From the NCBI RefSeq assembly GCF_033473495.1, contig NC_088941.1:2418001-2482000 (forward strand): DNA of 64,000 nucleotides, read 5' to 3'. The notes under the pieces are model-generated. The model did no database searches and was not told where the DNA came from. It saw only the letters and a list, made by a program, of their open reading frames with translations. Positions within the stretch are counted from its first letter, which is position 1. Each line of letters begins with the position of its first letter. A program made the translations under genes and the position numbers. The DNA is from Cercospora beticola. Its lineage: Eukaryota > Ascomycota > Dothideomycetes > Mycosphaerellales > Mycosphaerellaceae. Of the stretch, positions 22,353 to 34,680 are shown one piece after another.

Positions 22353-23583
22353 GCCTACGAAGTCCTATTATATACCTCTACGTAGTCGTAGGTAGAAATA
22401 GATAGCTTCGGCTATACTAGTAAAGTATAGAGCGGCTAGATACCTATAGAGATAGGAAGAAAGTAATAAAAAAAAAGTCTAGAAATCTATAGAAGTATAT
22501 ACTAGGCGAACTCTAACGAATACTATAAACTAGAGCTAGCGCGGCTAGAACTAATATAAGACCTAGTACTAAGAGACTAGACTAGAATCTCTAGATAGTA
22601 AATTCTATTCTAGGCTTAGGAGCTAGAGTAGTAACCTAGTACTAAAATAAGCTAAAAAGAAGGAAGAAGTATACTATAATTAAAGCTTTAAAGTAAAGTA
22701 GAAAGAGTAGAGAGGAGTATAGAATAAAGTAGCTAAAACTATAAAGGAAAACGTCCTAGTCTAGGTAGAAGGTAGAATAATAAGCTAAATAAGAGGCCTA
22801 GAAACCTCTTAGGAAGTACTTTAGAAAGAAAGAAGAATATACCTCTATATACTAGTATATACCTCTAGTACTACTAGGTTTAACTACTTATTCTAAGAGA
22901 TTAGGAACTCTATCTATAGAGCCTATCTACCTACTAGGTCCTATAGTAGAATTATATAATAACTAGTAGAACTATAGGAATAGAAATATTTATCTAAAGT
23001 CTAGCTCTCCCGGATATCTTATAACTAACTCTAAAGGCAGAGTATCTAATAAAAGTAACTCTTATTATATATTTAAAGCTACTTATAATAGAAGAGCTAG
23101 TTTAGAATACTACTACTTAATATAATTTCTATAAATATAGGTTATATAACTTAGATACTAAGTAAGGCAGAAAGTTTAGAATAGAAGTATAATATTAGAG
23201 AGAGCTTCTACTATAGACTAGTAAGAAAGAGTTAGATATAAGATTAATATAGATACTAGTATAGAGACTAAGACTATATATATAGGCTTAAGTCTCTAAG
23301 CTAGTAAGTAAGAGGATCGGGCTTCTAAGTACTAATAATATAAGAAATAACTAAGGAGAACTACTATAAAGGATCTAAACTATTAAGATAACGCAAATTG
23401 TCCTAAGGAGAACTAGAAACTATAGAAGCGGTAGGCTATATAGAGCTTACTATAAAATATAAAAATATAAGGAGGTTTTTCTACTAGAGTACTAGTATAA
23501 GAGCTTTTCTACCTACGAAAAATATAGAGCATACTACTTACTCTAGTTAAAAGAGGTAGACTAGCGTATAAGAATTATCTATT
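22353..23583 (+). mobile_element. element C copy 1, non-LTR-like, 1231 bp
   Basis: Starts GCCTACGAAGTCC and ends in TTATCTATT. It is flanked by 15 bp duplications at 22338-22352 and 23584-23598 (one mismatch). There are no inverted termini and no LTRs. It is inserted in the copia element near its 3' LTR. It is nearly identical to copy 3 along its length. Confidence 0.8.
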
Positions 23584-23598
23584 TATATTAGAATATAC

Positions 23599-25050
23599 TT
23601 TTATAGTTAGTTAGAATAGATATTCTCCTACTAACTCTATATAGTCTATCTCTCTTAAGAGTACTACTAGGAACTAAGATTGCTTTATATATATATTTAT
23701 AGCTATATACTTAGCTTCTATTATTAATATTATAATAGACTTTTGCTTCCTACTTATTTAAGAAACTAGAGCTCTATAAAGGAAGAAGATACTCCTAAGG
23801 ATTAAGACTCTATCTACTTTATCTATTATATAGTTAGAGTCTAAATATCCTATTAGGCTTCCTTTATTTCTTCTAAATATTAGTTCTAAGTCTTAGAATA
23901 ACTTTAGGTATCTTACTAGTTTCTTTAGAGCTTATATATACCTCTTAGTTAGGTCTAAGATATATAAGCTTAACCTTCTAAGAAAGAAAGTAATATCTAG
24001 TCTTATTATAACTATAGGCTATATCTAGATACTAGTTTAGCTTTAGTACTCTATCTTATTCTCTCTCTTATTATATAAGCTTATTAGTTTTAGGCTATTA
24101 TAACTATCTATTAGTAAGAGAGTTAGGTTAGCTATCTCCTTAGTTATTCCTAGCTTTATAAAGTTCTTCTAGATAAAGTATTCTTAATTAAGCTTTAAAG
24201 TTCTAGCTTATCTATCTTTTATTAACTTTATTCTAAGGATTTTCTCTAGTTCTCTAAAATCTTTAATCTTAAATACCTTACTTAGCTATTCCTTAAACTA
24301 AAGTATATCTTCTAGCTTTAGTACTATAATTAGAATATTATCTATATAGGTTAGGATTAGAATATTCCTTTTCTAGTAGATAAGAAAGTATAAGTCTACT
24401 TCTAATTATATAAACCTAATCTATTTTAACTTTAAGATATAGAGTTTATTCTAGTCTCTTACTACTTACTTTAGTCTATATAAGCTTCTTAGGATTTATA
24501 GGACTATATTAGATAGAATCTTAACTCCTAGTAGTAGAATTATAAAGATTTCTTCTTAAAGTTTACTCTTAGTTAATATATTATTTATATCTACTTAGTA
24601 GAGTTCTAGATCCTTCTTATAAACTATAGCTATAAATACTCTTAAAGTATTATACTTAACTATTAGTATAAAGGTCTCTTAGAAATTAACTCTAAACTTC
24701 TAAAAGAAACTTCTTATAACTAGTTTTACTTTAAACTTCTTAATAGCTCTACTAATTAATCTTTTTATATTAAATACCTACTTAGATATAATAAGGTTTA
24801 CTTCTTTAGATAGAATAACCTTTATCTAGGTATTATTACTTCTTAATATAGTTAGTTCCTTTTAGACTATATCCTCCTATATATATCTCTATTTAGAATT
24901 CTAAATTATCTCTTTATAGAACTTTAGAATAGGTACTTCTTATCTCTATATAGAGACTTAAGAAGTAATTACTATAAATATAGACTCCTAAACCTCTAAT
25001 AGAGCTTTCTAAATCTACTTCTATTCTTAGCTTTAGACTTAGCTTAGGAA
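23599..25050 (-). pseudogene. copia reverse transcriptase and RNase H remnant
   Basis: Read on the minus strand, the frame still shows copia Pol order with TAG/TAA replacing Gln codons. At 24345-24300 TYIDNILI stands where copia has YVDDILI; then come a KIKDFRELEKILRIKL segment and, near 23990-23700, RRLSLYILDLT, KLVRYLK and LIGYLDSNY of the RNase H region. Upstream (about 24520-24430) SLYRLK is the LYGLKQ motif. Many stops make it non-functional. Integrase should lie at about 25.9-27.0 kb, which I could not confirm by motif. Confidence 0.8.
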
Positions 25051-27010
25051 TGCTTTATAATACTTAGTACTAGGCTCCTTCTTCTATCTATATTCTCTCT
25101 ATCTCTTCTAAAGTACTTATCTTATTACTATACTATAAGCTTTTAGCTCTAGGCCTAGTCCTTTATCTAAAATAGATCTCCTTCTCTTTTAGCTATAAGT
25201 TTAGTTTTAGTTTCTCTTCTAATTTCTATTTCCTTATAGGTCCTACTATATAATATTTAATCCTTTTACTTTAGAACATAGTCTCCTACTAGTACTAGGA
25301 CTAGCTTATCTATTAACTTCCTAGCTTAGCTTAAGTAGTTTAGTAGTTCTACTTTTCTTCTACTAGAGTTATAGTTCTCTAGAGTTTTCTTCTTCTAGAT
25401 TCTCTATTCTCTAGTACTCCTTCTTATTCTTTAGTAGAGATAGTAACTATATAAAGAGTATTTAGCTAGGACCTATAGGTTTAGTTACTATAGCTATAGG
25501 TATAGTAGCTATAGAAGGTATAACTACTATTAGCTTCTTTAGAGGTCTACTAACTAGGTTTCTAATAGGTATACTACTTACTTAATTAAGCTTAGGAATA
25601 TTTAGCTCTATATCTCCTCCTTTCTTATACTTAAACTAAGTAGTAGTATTATAGGCTTTAATAGCTCTTATATTAGACTCCTAGAAGAGCTATATTTTAG
25701 TAGTATTAGGAATATATCTAATAAATATAGTATTTTTACTTCTATTTATTAGTTTATCTAATCTTATTTCTACTAGCTAGAACTTAGGATCTATATAGAC
25801 TACTACTTTATAACTCTAAACTCTAAATTATAATACTAAGAGTTAAATACTTAAAAAAGCTTCCTTAGGTAATACTTTAAATCTATTAATTTCTAGGCTA
25901 TTAGAAAGAGAATTTCTAATAACTATATATACTACTAAAGCTTCTAGCTAGAATTTAATAGGTATATAGGTATCTTCTAGTATTACTTTTATATAGTCTT
26001 TAGAGGTTTAGATTAACCTCTTAACTACTCTATTCTAGATAGAGTTATATACTTTAGTTATATAGAAGAAAATTCTATATTCCTTCTCCTACTACTTTAG
26101 TATAGTAAGAAGCTCTCTTACTCTATTACTCCTTATAATCTAGAGAGAGTTTCCTAATTATAGCTTAGCTTTTACTTTCTAGTTTTTAAGAATACTTAGT
26201 ATATCTTCTCTAGACTTTATTAGGAAAGTCTATTTCTTTCTTAAGAAGTTATTAATAATCTTAAGCTACTATTTATATCCTAATCTTAAAATAGATAAAG
26301 AACTATAGATATTAATAGAAACTAGAAATAACTTTTAGAGTTTCCTTTTAGTTTCTTTCCTTCTATATTTCTTTATCTTTACTAAGGAATATACTCTATA
26401 AAGTTAGTATTCCTTTAGAATAGGAATCTAAGCCTTTAAGTTAGATATCTTATATAGGTTTCTAAGAAGACTCTCTCTAAAATATATAAGTCTTCTATAC
26501 TAAAGCTTCTACTATTCTTAGGTCTTTTCTTAAGCTTTAAAGATATAGGCTTTATTCTCTTATTTTTAATTAAAGTATAATATTATAAGCTCCTATAATA
26601 TATTATTAATCTCCTTAATAAATAGTACTCCTCCTAATAGTTTTATCTAGATAACTAGTTTCCTAGATAATAAAATAAGTATAAATTTTAGTAGTTAAAT
26701 ACTATACTACTAGCTAAATTAGCTCTAAGAAATAAGATTTACTTCTAGACTAGATATAAAGAGAATATTCTTAAGAATAATCTATTTTCCTCTTTTTCTA
26801 TCTATTACTATATTTCCTATATATATAGCTATTAGATAGCTACTCCTAACTTTAATCTACTTTTTCCTCTAAAGAGGTTTTAGTTCTCTAAAAAGTAATT
26901 CTTAGTTAGTTATATATAATAAAGTATAGGAGTTAAGTAGCTATCTTAATAGTATATACTTACCTTTTACTTCTATAGTTAAGTATATAACTTTATTAAT
27001 ATTATTATCC

Positions 27011-28053
27011 GCCTACGAAGTTCTATTATATACCTCTACGCAGTCGTAAGTAGAAATAGATAGCTTCGGCTATACTAGCAAAGTATAGAGTAGCTAAATA
27101 TCTATAAAGATAGAAAGAAGGCGATAAAAAAAGTCTAGAATTTCGACCTAAAGAGATTAGAGAGCTCCTAAGAATATAAAGACGACGCTAGTATAGTATA
27201 ACTACTATAAGATTCTAATACTCGACTATAGGATAGCTCTTCTAGGTAGTAAATACTACTATAAGTCTAGAGGCTAGAGTAGTAACCTAGGCTCTAAATA
27301 AGCTAAAAAGGAGGAACTAAGTATACCTAAAGGAAGGCTTTAATAAGAAAGAGCAAGGATAGTAGAAATAGAAGAAAGAAATAGTAGTACCTCTATAGAT
27401 ACTAGGATAACTAGCTACTAGGAGCTTTTTATCTAAAATAGAAGACTCTAAAGTAGACTAGTCCCTCTACTCTAGAGTTCTCTAGAAACTCTAAGTCTAA
27501 AGGTAGAGTATCTAATATAAGCTATCTAACTCTATACTATACTTAGAGCTATCTATAAAGATACCTACTATTCTAGATATTCTATAAAAACTAGAATTTC
27601 TCTAAATATAGGTTATATAATTAGGTACTAAGGAAAGTTAAAATCTAAGTAGAATTAGTATAGGGAGATACCTACTCTAGGAACTAGTAAGAAAGAGTTA
27701 GATAAAGGATTAATATAGATACTAGCGAAGAGACTAGGACTATATATATAGGTTTAAGTCTCTTAGCTAGTAGGTAAGAGGATTAGGCTCCTAAGTACTA
27801 AGAATATAAGAAATAACTAAGGAGAACTACTATAAAGGATCTAAACTATTAAGATAACGTAAATTATCCTAAGAAGAACTAGATACTATAGAAGTAGTAG
27901 GCTATATAGAGCTTACTATAAAATATAAGGATATAAGGAGGTTTTTCTACTAGAGTACTAGTACGAGAGCTTTTCTACCTACGAAAAATATAGAGCGTAC
28001 TACTTACTCTAGTTAAAAGAGATAGACCGGTATATAAGAATTATCTATCTATC
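27011..28053 (+). mobile_element. element C copy 2, 1043 bp
   Basis: Same 5' end (GCCTACGAAG) and 3' end (AAGAATTATCTATCTATC) as the other copies, but shorter by internal deletion and more diverged. A perfect 14 bp duplication TAATATTATTATCC flanks it (26997-27010 and 28054-28067). Confidence 0.82.
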
Positions 28054-29667
28054 TAATATTATTATCCTCTAATAGAGATTAAAATACTTTAGATACTATA
28101 GAAGGCTCTATATCTTCTTAGGTAGTATATATCTTCTTAAAAAACTTCCTTAAAGTTTATTTCTTCTTAAGAGATTAGACTTTTAAGTTAAGTTTCTTTA
28201 CTATTTCTTTTAATACTTCTTTATTTAGTAAAGATCTCCTTCTAAATATATTCTCTCTAAGTAGTATTCTTCTCTTCTCTACTCTAGTAGCCTATTTTAA
28301 GTTAATAGTTCTCTTAGCTTTATTAAGATATAGATACTTAGTAATATCTCTAAAATACTCCTTCTTATAGAAATAGTATTTTAGCTTTATATTTTAGATC
28401 TCTCTTTCTTTAGTAAATATTACTATTTCTTATAACTAGTATCTATACTATATTAACTCCTCTATTTTAAAGAGTTAGAGGATTTCTTTAAAGTCTAAGT
28501 CCTTCTAAGCTTAGATAGTCTACTTTATACTCTTATACTTAGCTAGAAGTATAAAGAGTAGATACTTAATCCTTATATTAGGAGTTTTATAGTATAACTC
28601 TCTCTAGTTAATCTCTATAATCCTCCTTCTAAGATTACTAAAGTAGACCTATAATTTTCTAATTATATTTCCTAGTTCTATTTTAAAGGTTATAAATTCT
28701 TAGATAATAGCTATTATATATACCTATTAGACTTTACTATATTTCTTATATAGCTTTATCTAGATATTATATACTCTTATCTTATCTATTATTTTATTTT
28801 AGTTATCTATATAAAGACTTTCTATTAGAATATAGATTACTTTTATATTATTCTTCTACTATTTTAGGCTAAACTCTAAAAAGGTAGTAGCTTTCTTTTT
28901 ACTTAATAAAGCTTTAGATAAAGCTTTAGATAACTTACCTAGAGTAGATACTAATAATCTCTTTAAGTCTAAAATTATTTAGAAGATTTCTTTTCCTCTA
29001 AGTATATTTTCTTATAGCTTAAACTATAGTCTCTAGTTCTTCTTTATTAGAATTAGTATTCTCCTTCTATCTAACTTACTTATTAAATCTATTTCTATAA
29101 AATTAAATAAATAAATCTAAACTCTAGAAATATAAGCTCTTTTAATCTAATTAGTAGCTTCTAGATTTCTACTTTTTCTAGTTACTAAAACTCTTCTTTT
29201 TTAGCTAAAGTATCTAAGAACTCTTCTTTTTTAAAGAAGTTAGTTAGATTCTTAAGTAGAGAACTTTTAAAAGATCTACTTTCTTAGAAGAGTACTACTA
29301 GCTAGTTCTAAAGTATTAGTAGTACTTAGTACTTAGGTCTAGTTTTATCTACTTAGGTACTATAGTCTAAAGCTAATCCTTTCCTCTTTATACTTCTTTA
29401 TTATACTTCTCTTTTAAAGTAGAGTATATCTTACTAGACTTTTCTCTATCTTACTTACTTTTTAGAGACTTCTAGCTTATAACTAGGATCTTCTAAAGCT
29501 TTAAAGTAGTATAGATAGGATATACTTCTAGTCTCTTTTATACTCTTTTCCTACTTCTCTATCTAGTTAATACTATAGGTTCTATAAGAGGTAATACGTA
29601 TTACTTTAAGAATAAGAAAGCTAATTTTTACTACTTAGAGTCTCTTTATAAACTCGAGCTTATAACT

Positions 29668-29853
29668 TATTAAATTATATTCTCGTAGGTACTTATCGAA
29701 TAGATATAATATAGTAGAAGTAGAAATAATAAGTAGGAACTAACCGAGTTAATTATATTAGTTAGTTATAAGTTATATCTTACTTCTAAGATAAATATTA
29801 GCTAGATTATATAACCTAGTATTATATAACCTATATTACCTAATTCTAATCTC
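29668..29853. repeat. copia LTR A3, left part (5' LTR of element A, split)
   Basis: The first 186 bp of a 230 bp LTR. The remaining 44 bp are at 33438-33481. The break is the insertion point of element B, marked by an ATCTC duplication. Confidence 0.82.
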
Positions 29854-30069
29854 TATTACGATTTAAAATTCTATAGATACTATATCTTTCTATCTAATAG
29901 TTAGGCCTTAGATAAGTAGTACTTTAGGCTTTAGGAATTCTTAGTAGAGAGTATTTCTTTATAGACTTACGGTAGATAGAAACCTAAGCCTCTCTAACTA
30001 CTTATTCCGAGAGGTTTTACTTTATCTTATTCTACTATATCTAGATAGGTTAGACTTCTAAATTTAATA
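29854..30069 (+). repeat. element B left LTR
   Basis: 216 bp, begins TATTACGATTTA. The following GATTATAAGCC is the place for a primer-binding site. Confidence 0.82.
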
Positions 30070-30759
30070 GATTATAAGCCTAGGTTTATATTATAGCCGG
30101 AAAGCTAGAAGCTAGAGGATATAATAGTAAGTACTCTTAGTAGAAGTTAAGGTACTCTAGTAAGAAACTTAAAAGTAATAGTAGGATCTAAAGCTATAAA
30201 AGAGTTAGAAGTAAAAGAAGTAGTCTTATAAGTATAAACTAGATAGTAGAAAGAATAGTATATATAGATAGATAGGATATCTAATATATATTAGTCCTAA
30301 GTAAAAGGATATACTATATAGCTATATAAAGATAGAGAATAAACTCTATAAAGTACCTAGACTAGGTACTTAGTAAATAAAAGTTATAGTCTAATAATAC
30401 TAGGAGTTAGTCTAGTATTTCTCTACTACTAGAAAGTAGAAGAGAATAAAGTTAGAAGAGTAGTTAGGCTATTAGAAAGAGAGAGAGTCTTCTAAAGATA
30501 GCTATATAGATAGAACTTACTATCTATTTAAAGGAAGATCTTATAAGGCTAGAAGATTAGTTTATACTAGATAGATTATATTTAGAGAAAATAGTTATAA
30601 GATATATTCTAGAAAGACCTACTATTAGCTAATAATACTTTAGAGACTAACTAAACCTTTTACTATCTCTAGAATCTAAAGAAGGATTAGATAATTAGGC
30701 TCTAGAGGCCTAGTTAGATAAACTAATATACTTAAGATTAAGAGGAGTTATAAACCTAC

Positions 30760-31996
30760 GCCTACGAAGTCCTATTATATACCTCTATATAGTCGTAGGT
30801 AGAAATAGATAGCTTCGGCTATACTAGTAAAATATAGAGTAGCTAGATACTTATAGAGATAGAAAGAAAGTAATAAAAAGAAAAAGTCTAGAAATCTATA
30901 GAAGTATATACCGGGCGAACTCTAACGAATACTATAAACTAGAGCTAGCGCGGCTAGAACTAATATAAGACCTAGTACTAAGAGACTAGACTAGAATCTC
31001 TAGATAGTAAATTCTATTCTAGGCTTAGGAGCTAGAGTAGTAACCTAGTACTAAAATAAGCTAAAAAGAAGGAAGAAGTATACTATAATTAAAGCTTTAA
31101 AGTAAAGTAGAAAGAGTAGAGAGGAGTATAGAATAAAGTAGCTAAAACTATAAAGGAAAACGTCCTAGTCTAGGTAGAAGGTAGGATAATAAGCTAAATA
31201 AGAGGCCTAGAAACCTCTTAGGAAGTACTTTAGAAAGAAAGAAGAATATACCTCTATATACTAGTATATACCTCTAGTACTACTAGGTTTAACTACTTAT
31301 TCTAAGAGATTAGGAACTCTATCTATAGAGCCTATCTACCTACTAGGTCCTATAGTAGAATTATATAATAACTAGTAGAACTATAGGAATAGAGATATTT
31401 ATCTAAAGTCTAGCTCTCCCGGATACCTTATAACTAACTCTAAAGGTAGAGTATCTAACAAAAGCAACTCTTATTCTATATTTAAGGCTACCTATAACGG
31501 AAGAGCTAGTTTAGAATACTACTACTTAATATAATTTCTATAAATATAGGTTATATAACTTAGATACTAAGTAAGGCAGAAAGTTTAGAGTAGAAGTATA
31601 ATATTAGAGAGGGCTCCTACTATAGACTAGTAAGAAAGCGTTAGATATAAGATTAATATAGATACTAGCGTAGAGACTAAGACTATATATATAGGCTTAA
31701 GTCCCTAAGCTAGTAAATAAGAGGATCGGGCTCCTAAGTACTAATAATATAAGAAATAACTAAGAAGAACTACTATAAAGGATCTAAACTATTAAGATAA
31801 CGCAAATTGTTCTAAGAAGAACTAGAAACTATAGAAGCGGTAGGCTATATAGAGCTTACTATAAAATATAAAAATATAAGGAGGTTTTTCTACTAGAGTA
31901 CTAGTACGAGAGCTTTTCTACCTACGAAAAATATAGAGCGTACTGCTTACTCTAGTTAAAAGAGATAGACTAGCGTATAAGAATTATCTATCTATC
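30760..31996 (+). mobile_element. element C copy 3, 1237 bp
   Basis: Same ends as copies 1 and 2, with a perfect 11 bp duplication TATAAACCTAC (30749-30759 and 31997-32007). It is inserted within element B, so it is the innermost of three nesting levels. Confidence 0.82.
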
Positions 31997-33216
31997 TATA
32001 AACCTACCTTTATTATAAATATAGTAGTACTAGGAGGTTCCTATACTAGAGAGTACTAGAGAGGTATACTCCTTTAGCTATTAATATATATACTATATAT
32101 AAGGCCTAAAGTATAATACCTACTCTAGAGCTACCTAGAAGATAGAGTCCTAGAAGCTCTAGCTAAAAGAAAGGAGTCTTAGTATAGTTAATCCTCTACT
32201 AGATAGTCTAGTATAAGAGAATTTCTATCTATATATATACTAAGAACTAAATACTAAGTATAGGTCCTAGTTTACTATATAAAACAAATTTATTTCTTAG
32301 CTATAGTTAGAAGAACTTAGTAATATATATACTTAAAGTTAACTCTTTAGAAGATAAGATAGGATTAAGATAAGATAAATAGTACTTTAGTAAAGAGACT
32401 ATATCTAGTACTCTCTAAGAAGAACTTAGAATAATAGTTTAGAAAGATAGCTATATTCCTTAAAAGAGAAGACCTATACTTAACTATTAAGACCTTAATA
32501 TCTATTCTAATAACTAATAAGGTAAACTATAAAGTAATCTACTAGATTTAGCTTTATATTAGTAAAGAGAATAAAGAGATAGTATTAGAGAAAGAGATAG
32601 TAAAAGCTATCTAGTAAGAGCTAAAGAAGAAGTATAAAGATAATAAAGTATTAGGAAGGAAACTAGTATAGTAGTACTTTATCTTTTAAATAATAAGTTT
32701 ATAGAGTATATTATAAGTATAGTCTAGCTTACTATTACTTAGGAAGAAGATAAGGGAGGCCTAGCTAGTAATAGTAGAAGTAGTTAAACCTAAGAATAGA
32801 ATCTAAGTTCTACTTAATAGCCTATCTAAATCTTAGTTATCTATTAGAGATACTATAGATATCTAACTATACTTATTACCTAATAATATTCTTTCTATTC
32901 TAGAAAAGAAAGAAGTAGAGATATCTAGATAACTTAAACTAGAGAGAGGATTAGAGTATTTAGCTTATACTATAAGAGCTATATAGAGATAATAATAAAG
33001 AAGAAAAAGAATAGATAACTTAGAGTTATTTAAAGCTAGGTAGTATACTCTATATTAAGAGAAGGGATACTTACTATTAAGCTATTAGTATCTAGAACCT
33101 ATAAGAAGTATAGTCTTAGCTTTTAGAAATATAAGTAAAGTAAGAGCTTTTACTATAATAGAGAATAAGACTAAGGAAAGGTAACTAGCTATTAAGAGAT
33201 AAGCTATTAGAGAGAG

Positions 33217-33432
33217 TATTACGATTTAAGATTCTATAGATACTATATCTCTCTATCTAATAGTTAGGCCTTAAATAAGTAGTACCTTAGGCTTTAAGAA
33301 TTCTTAGTAGAGAGTATTTCTTTATAGGCTTATAGTAGATAGAAACCTAAGCCTCTCTAACTACTTATTCCGAGAGGTTTTACTTTGCTTTATTCTACTA
33401 TATCTAGATAGGTTAGACCTCTAAATTTAATA
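33217..33432 (+). repeat. element B right LTR
   Basis: 216 bp, same length as the left LTR, differing at scattered positions, mostly transitions as expected from RIP. Confidence 0.82.
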
Positions 33433-34680
33433 ATCTCTAAAGTATCTCTTAGAATATCTAACTAGACTACTCTTTCTAATACTTAAAGAGTTTTTTAATT
33501 AAGATTTAGCTATAGGCTATAAATAATTACTATTCTAAGTTTAATAATAAATCGCTTCTAATACTTTTAATAAAATAGACTTTCTTACTAGTAGCTAAAC
33601 TTAGTAATAATAAAAGAATAATCTTAAAGCTAGAGTTAATTAGATACTAGACGAGAACGAATATACTACTACTACTACTAATAATAAGAATAATAATAGA
33701 TAAGTACTAGAAGCTTTATAATATAAACTAATACTAACTTTTATACTAAGTACTAGTACTATTAGCTATTCTTAAGTAGCTACTTCTTAAGTAGTCTCTA
33801 CTTAGATAGACTTATACTATAGTATATACTATAAATCTAATAATATCCGTTCTATTAATAACTTTATAGATAAGAATAAAATAATAGATATATAATAAAA
33901 GAAAGATATAGAGATATAGTTTAATAAAAGTAGTAGTAATAGTAAAAGTAGAGATAAGAATATAAAGAATATAGAAATAAATAATAGTAATAACTAGAGT
34001 TCCTAACTAATTAGAATAGAAAGAAAAGTAATAAATTATAGCTATAATTATAGCTAAATATAGCTATAAATAACATAGATTAATTAAAAGTATTTTAATA
34101 GTAATACGAGTTTAATTTTAATACTACTATCTCTATATAAAAGTTATAGCTAATTAGAAGTATTACTAAATAGTAATAGCTAATAAGATTATATAAAATA
34201 GATTAGTATTCTCTCTATACTATCTAATAAGTAACTCGTAGAATATATTAGTATTTATTAGTTTATTAAGCTATATATACTCGGCTAGTATAAGCTATAT
34301 ATAGTCTATTTATATTCTCTTTATAGTTTAATATTACTATAATATATAAGAATACTTATAGTAGTATATAGCCTATAAAGTTCTATTATATATCTCTATA
34401 TAGCTATAGATATAAATCGTATATTTCTTTTTATAGTCGTTATAAAGAGAATAGATACGTTATAATAGTAGACTTAATTACTAATTATACTAATTAAACT
34501 ATAATTATAGCCGAGTTACTTTAATTATCTAGTAATTAAAATCTATAGCTACGCGTAGGGACAAAGGAACGTTGCGTTAATAACGGATTAACCCTTACTA
34601 GGACTTCTGCTATATCCTATCTAAACGGCTCAAATATCGCCCTCGCTTAGGTAGTCGGCAACGACGAGTGGAAGAAGCTT

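Larger units (their letters stand above)
29854..33432 (+). mobile_element. LTR retroelement B nested in copia LTR A3
   Basis: 3579 bp with 216 bp LTRs (29854-30069 and 33217-33432), TATTA...TAATA ends and a perfect 5 bp duplication ATCTC (29849-29853 and 33433-33437). A purine run GAGAGAG directly before the right LTR suggests the plus orientation. Without copy C3 the internal part is only about 1.9 kb, too short for a full gag-pol. It is probably a non-autonomous element. No coding motif could be recognised through the RIP mutations. Confidence 0.85.
21459..33481 (-). mobile_element. Ty1/copia retrotransposon (A), RIP-inactivated, with nested insertions
   Basis: Bounded by two 230 bp LTRs: 21459-21688, and 29668-29853 continued at 33438-33481 after an insertion. 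Pol remnants read on the minus strand, so the right LTR is the 5' one. Insertions inside it are C1 (22353-23583), C2 (27011-28053) and the LTR element B (29854-33432, carrying C3). The 5 bp outside the two LTRs do not match (AGAAG and CTTAA), unlike the other insertions here. Either the ends derive from different copies by recombination or the duplication was lost. Region 28068-29667 should hold gag. Confidence 0.8.
20531..34570. repeat. RIP-mutated AT-rich repeat island
   Basis: Fourteen kilobases with extreme depletion of CpA and TpG and a matching excess of TpA. Rare survivors include a CGCAAATTG at 23392-23400. No ORF above 60 codons exists on either strand because CAG and CAA codons became TAG and TAA. 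Base composition changes sharply at both edges. The block is built from nested retroelements (listed separately); 20540-20906 and about 33482-34560 are equally AT-rich without a repeat I could match. It is expected to be heterochromatic. Confidence 0.93.

Noticed and set aside
22353..31996. Element C as a DNA transposon
   Set aside because: No terminal inverted repeats at the shared ends and the target duplications vary from 11 to 15 bp.
20531..34570. Centromere or mitochondrial insertion as explanation of the AT-rich block
   Set aside because: LTRs, target duplications and readable copia Pol with CA-to-TA changes explain it as RIPed retroelements.
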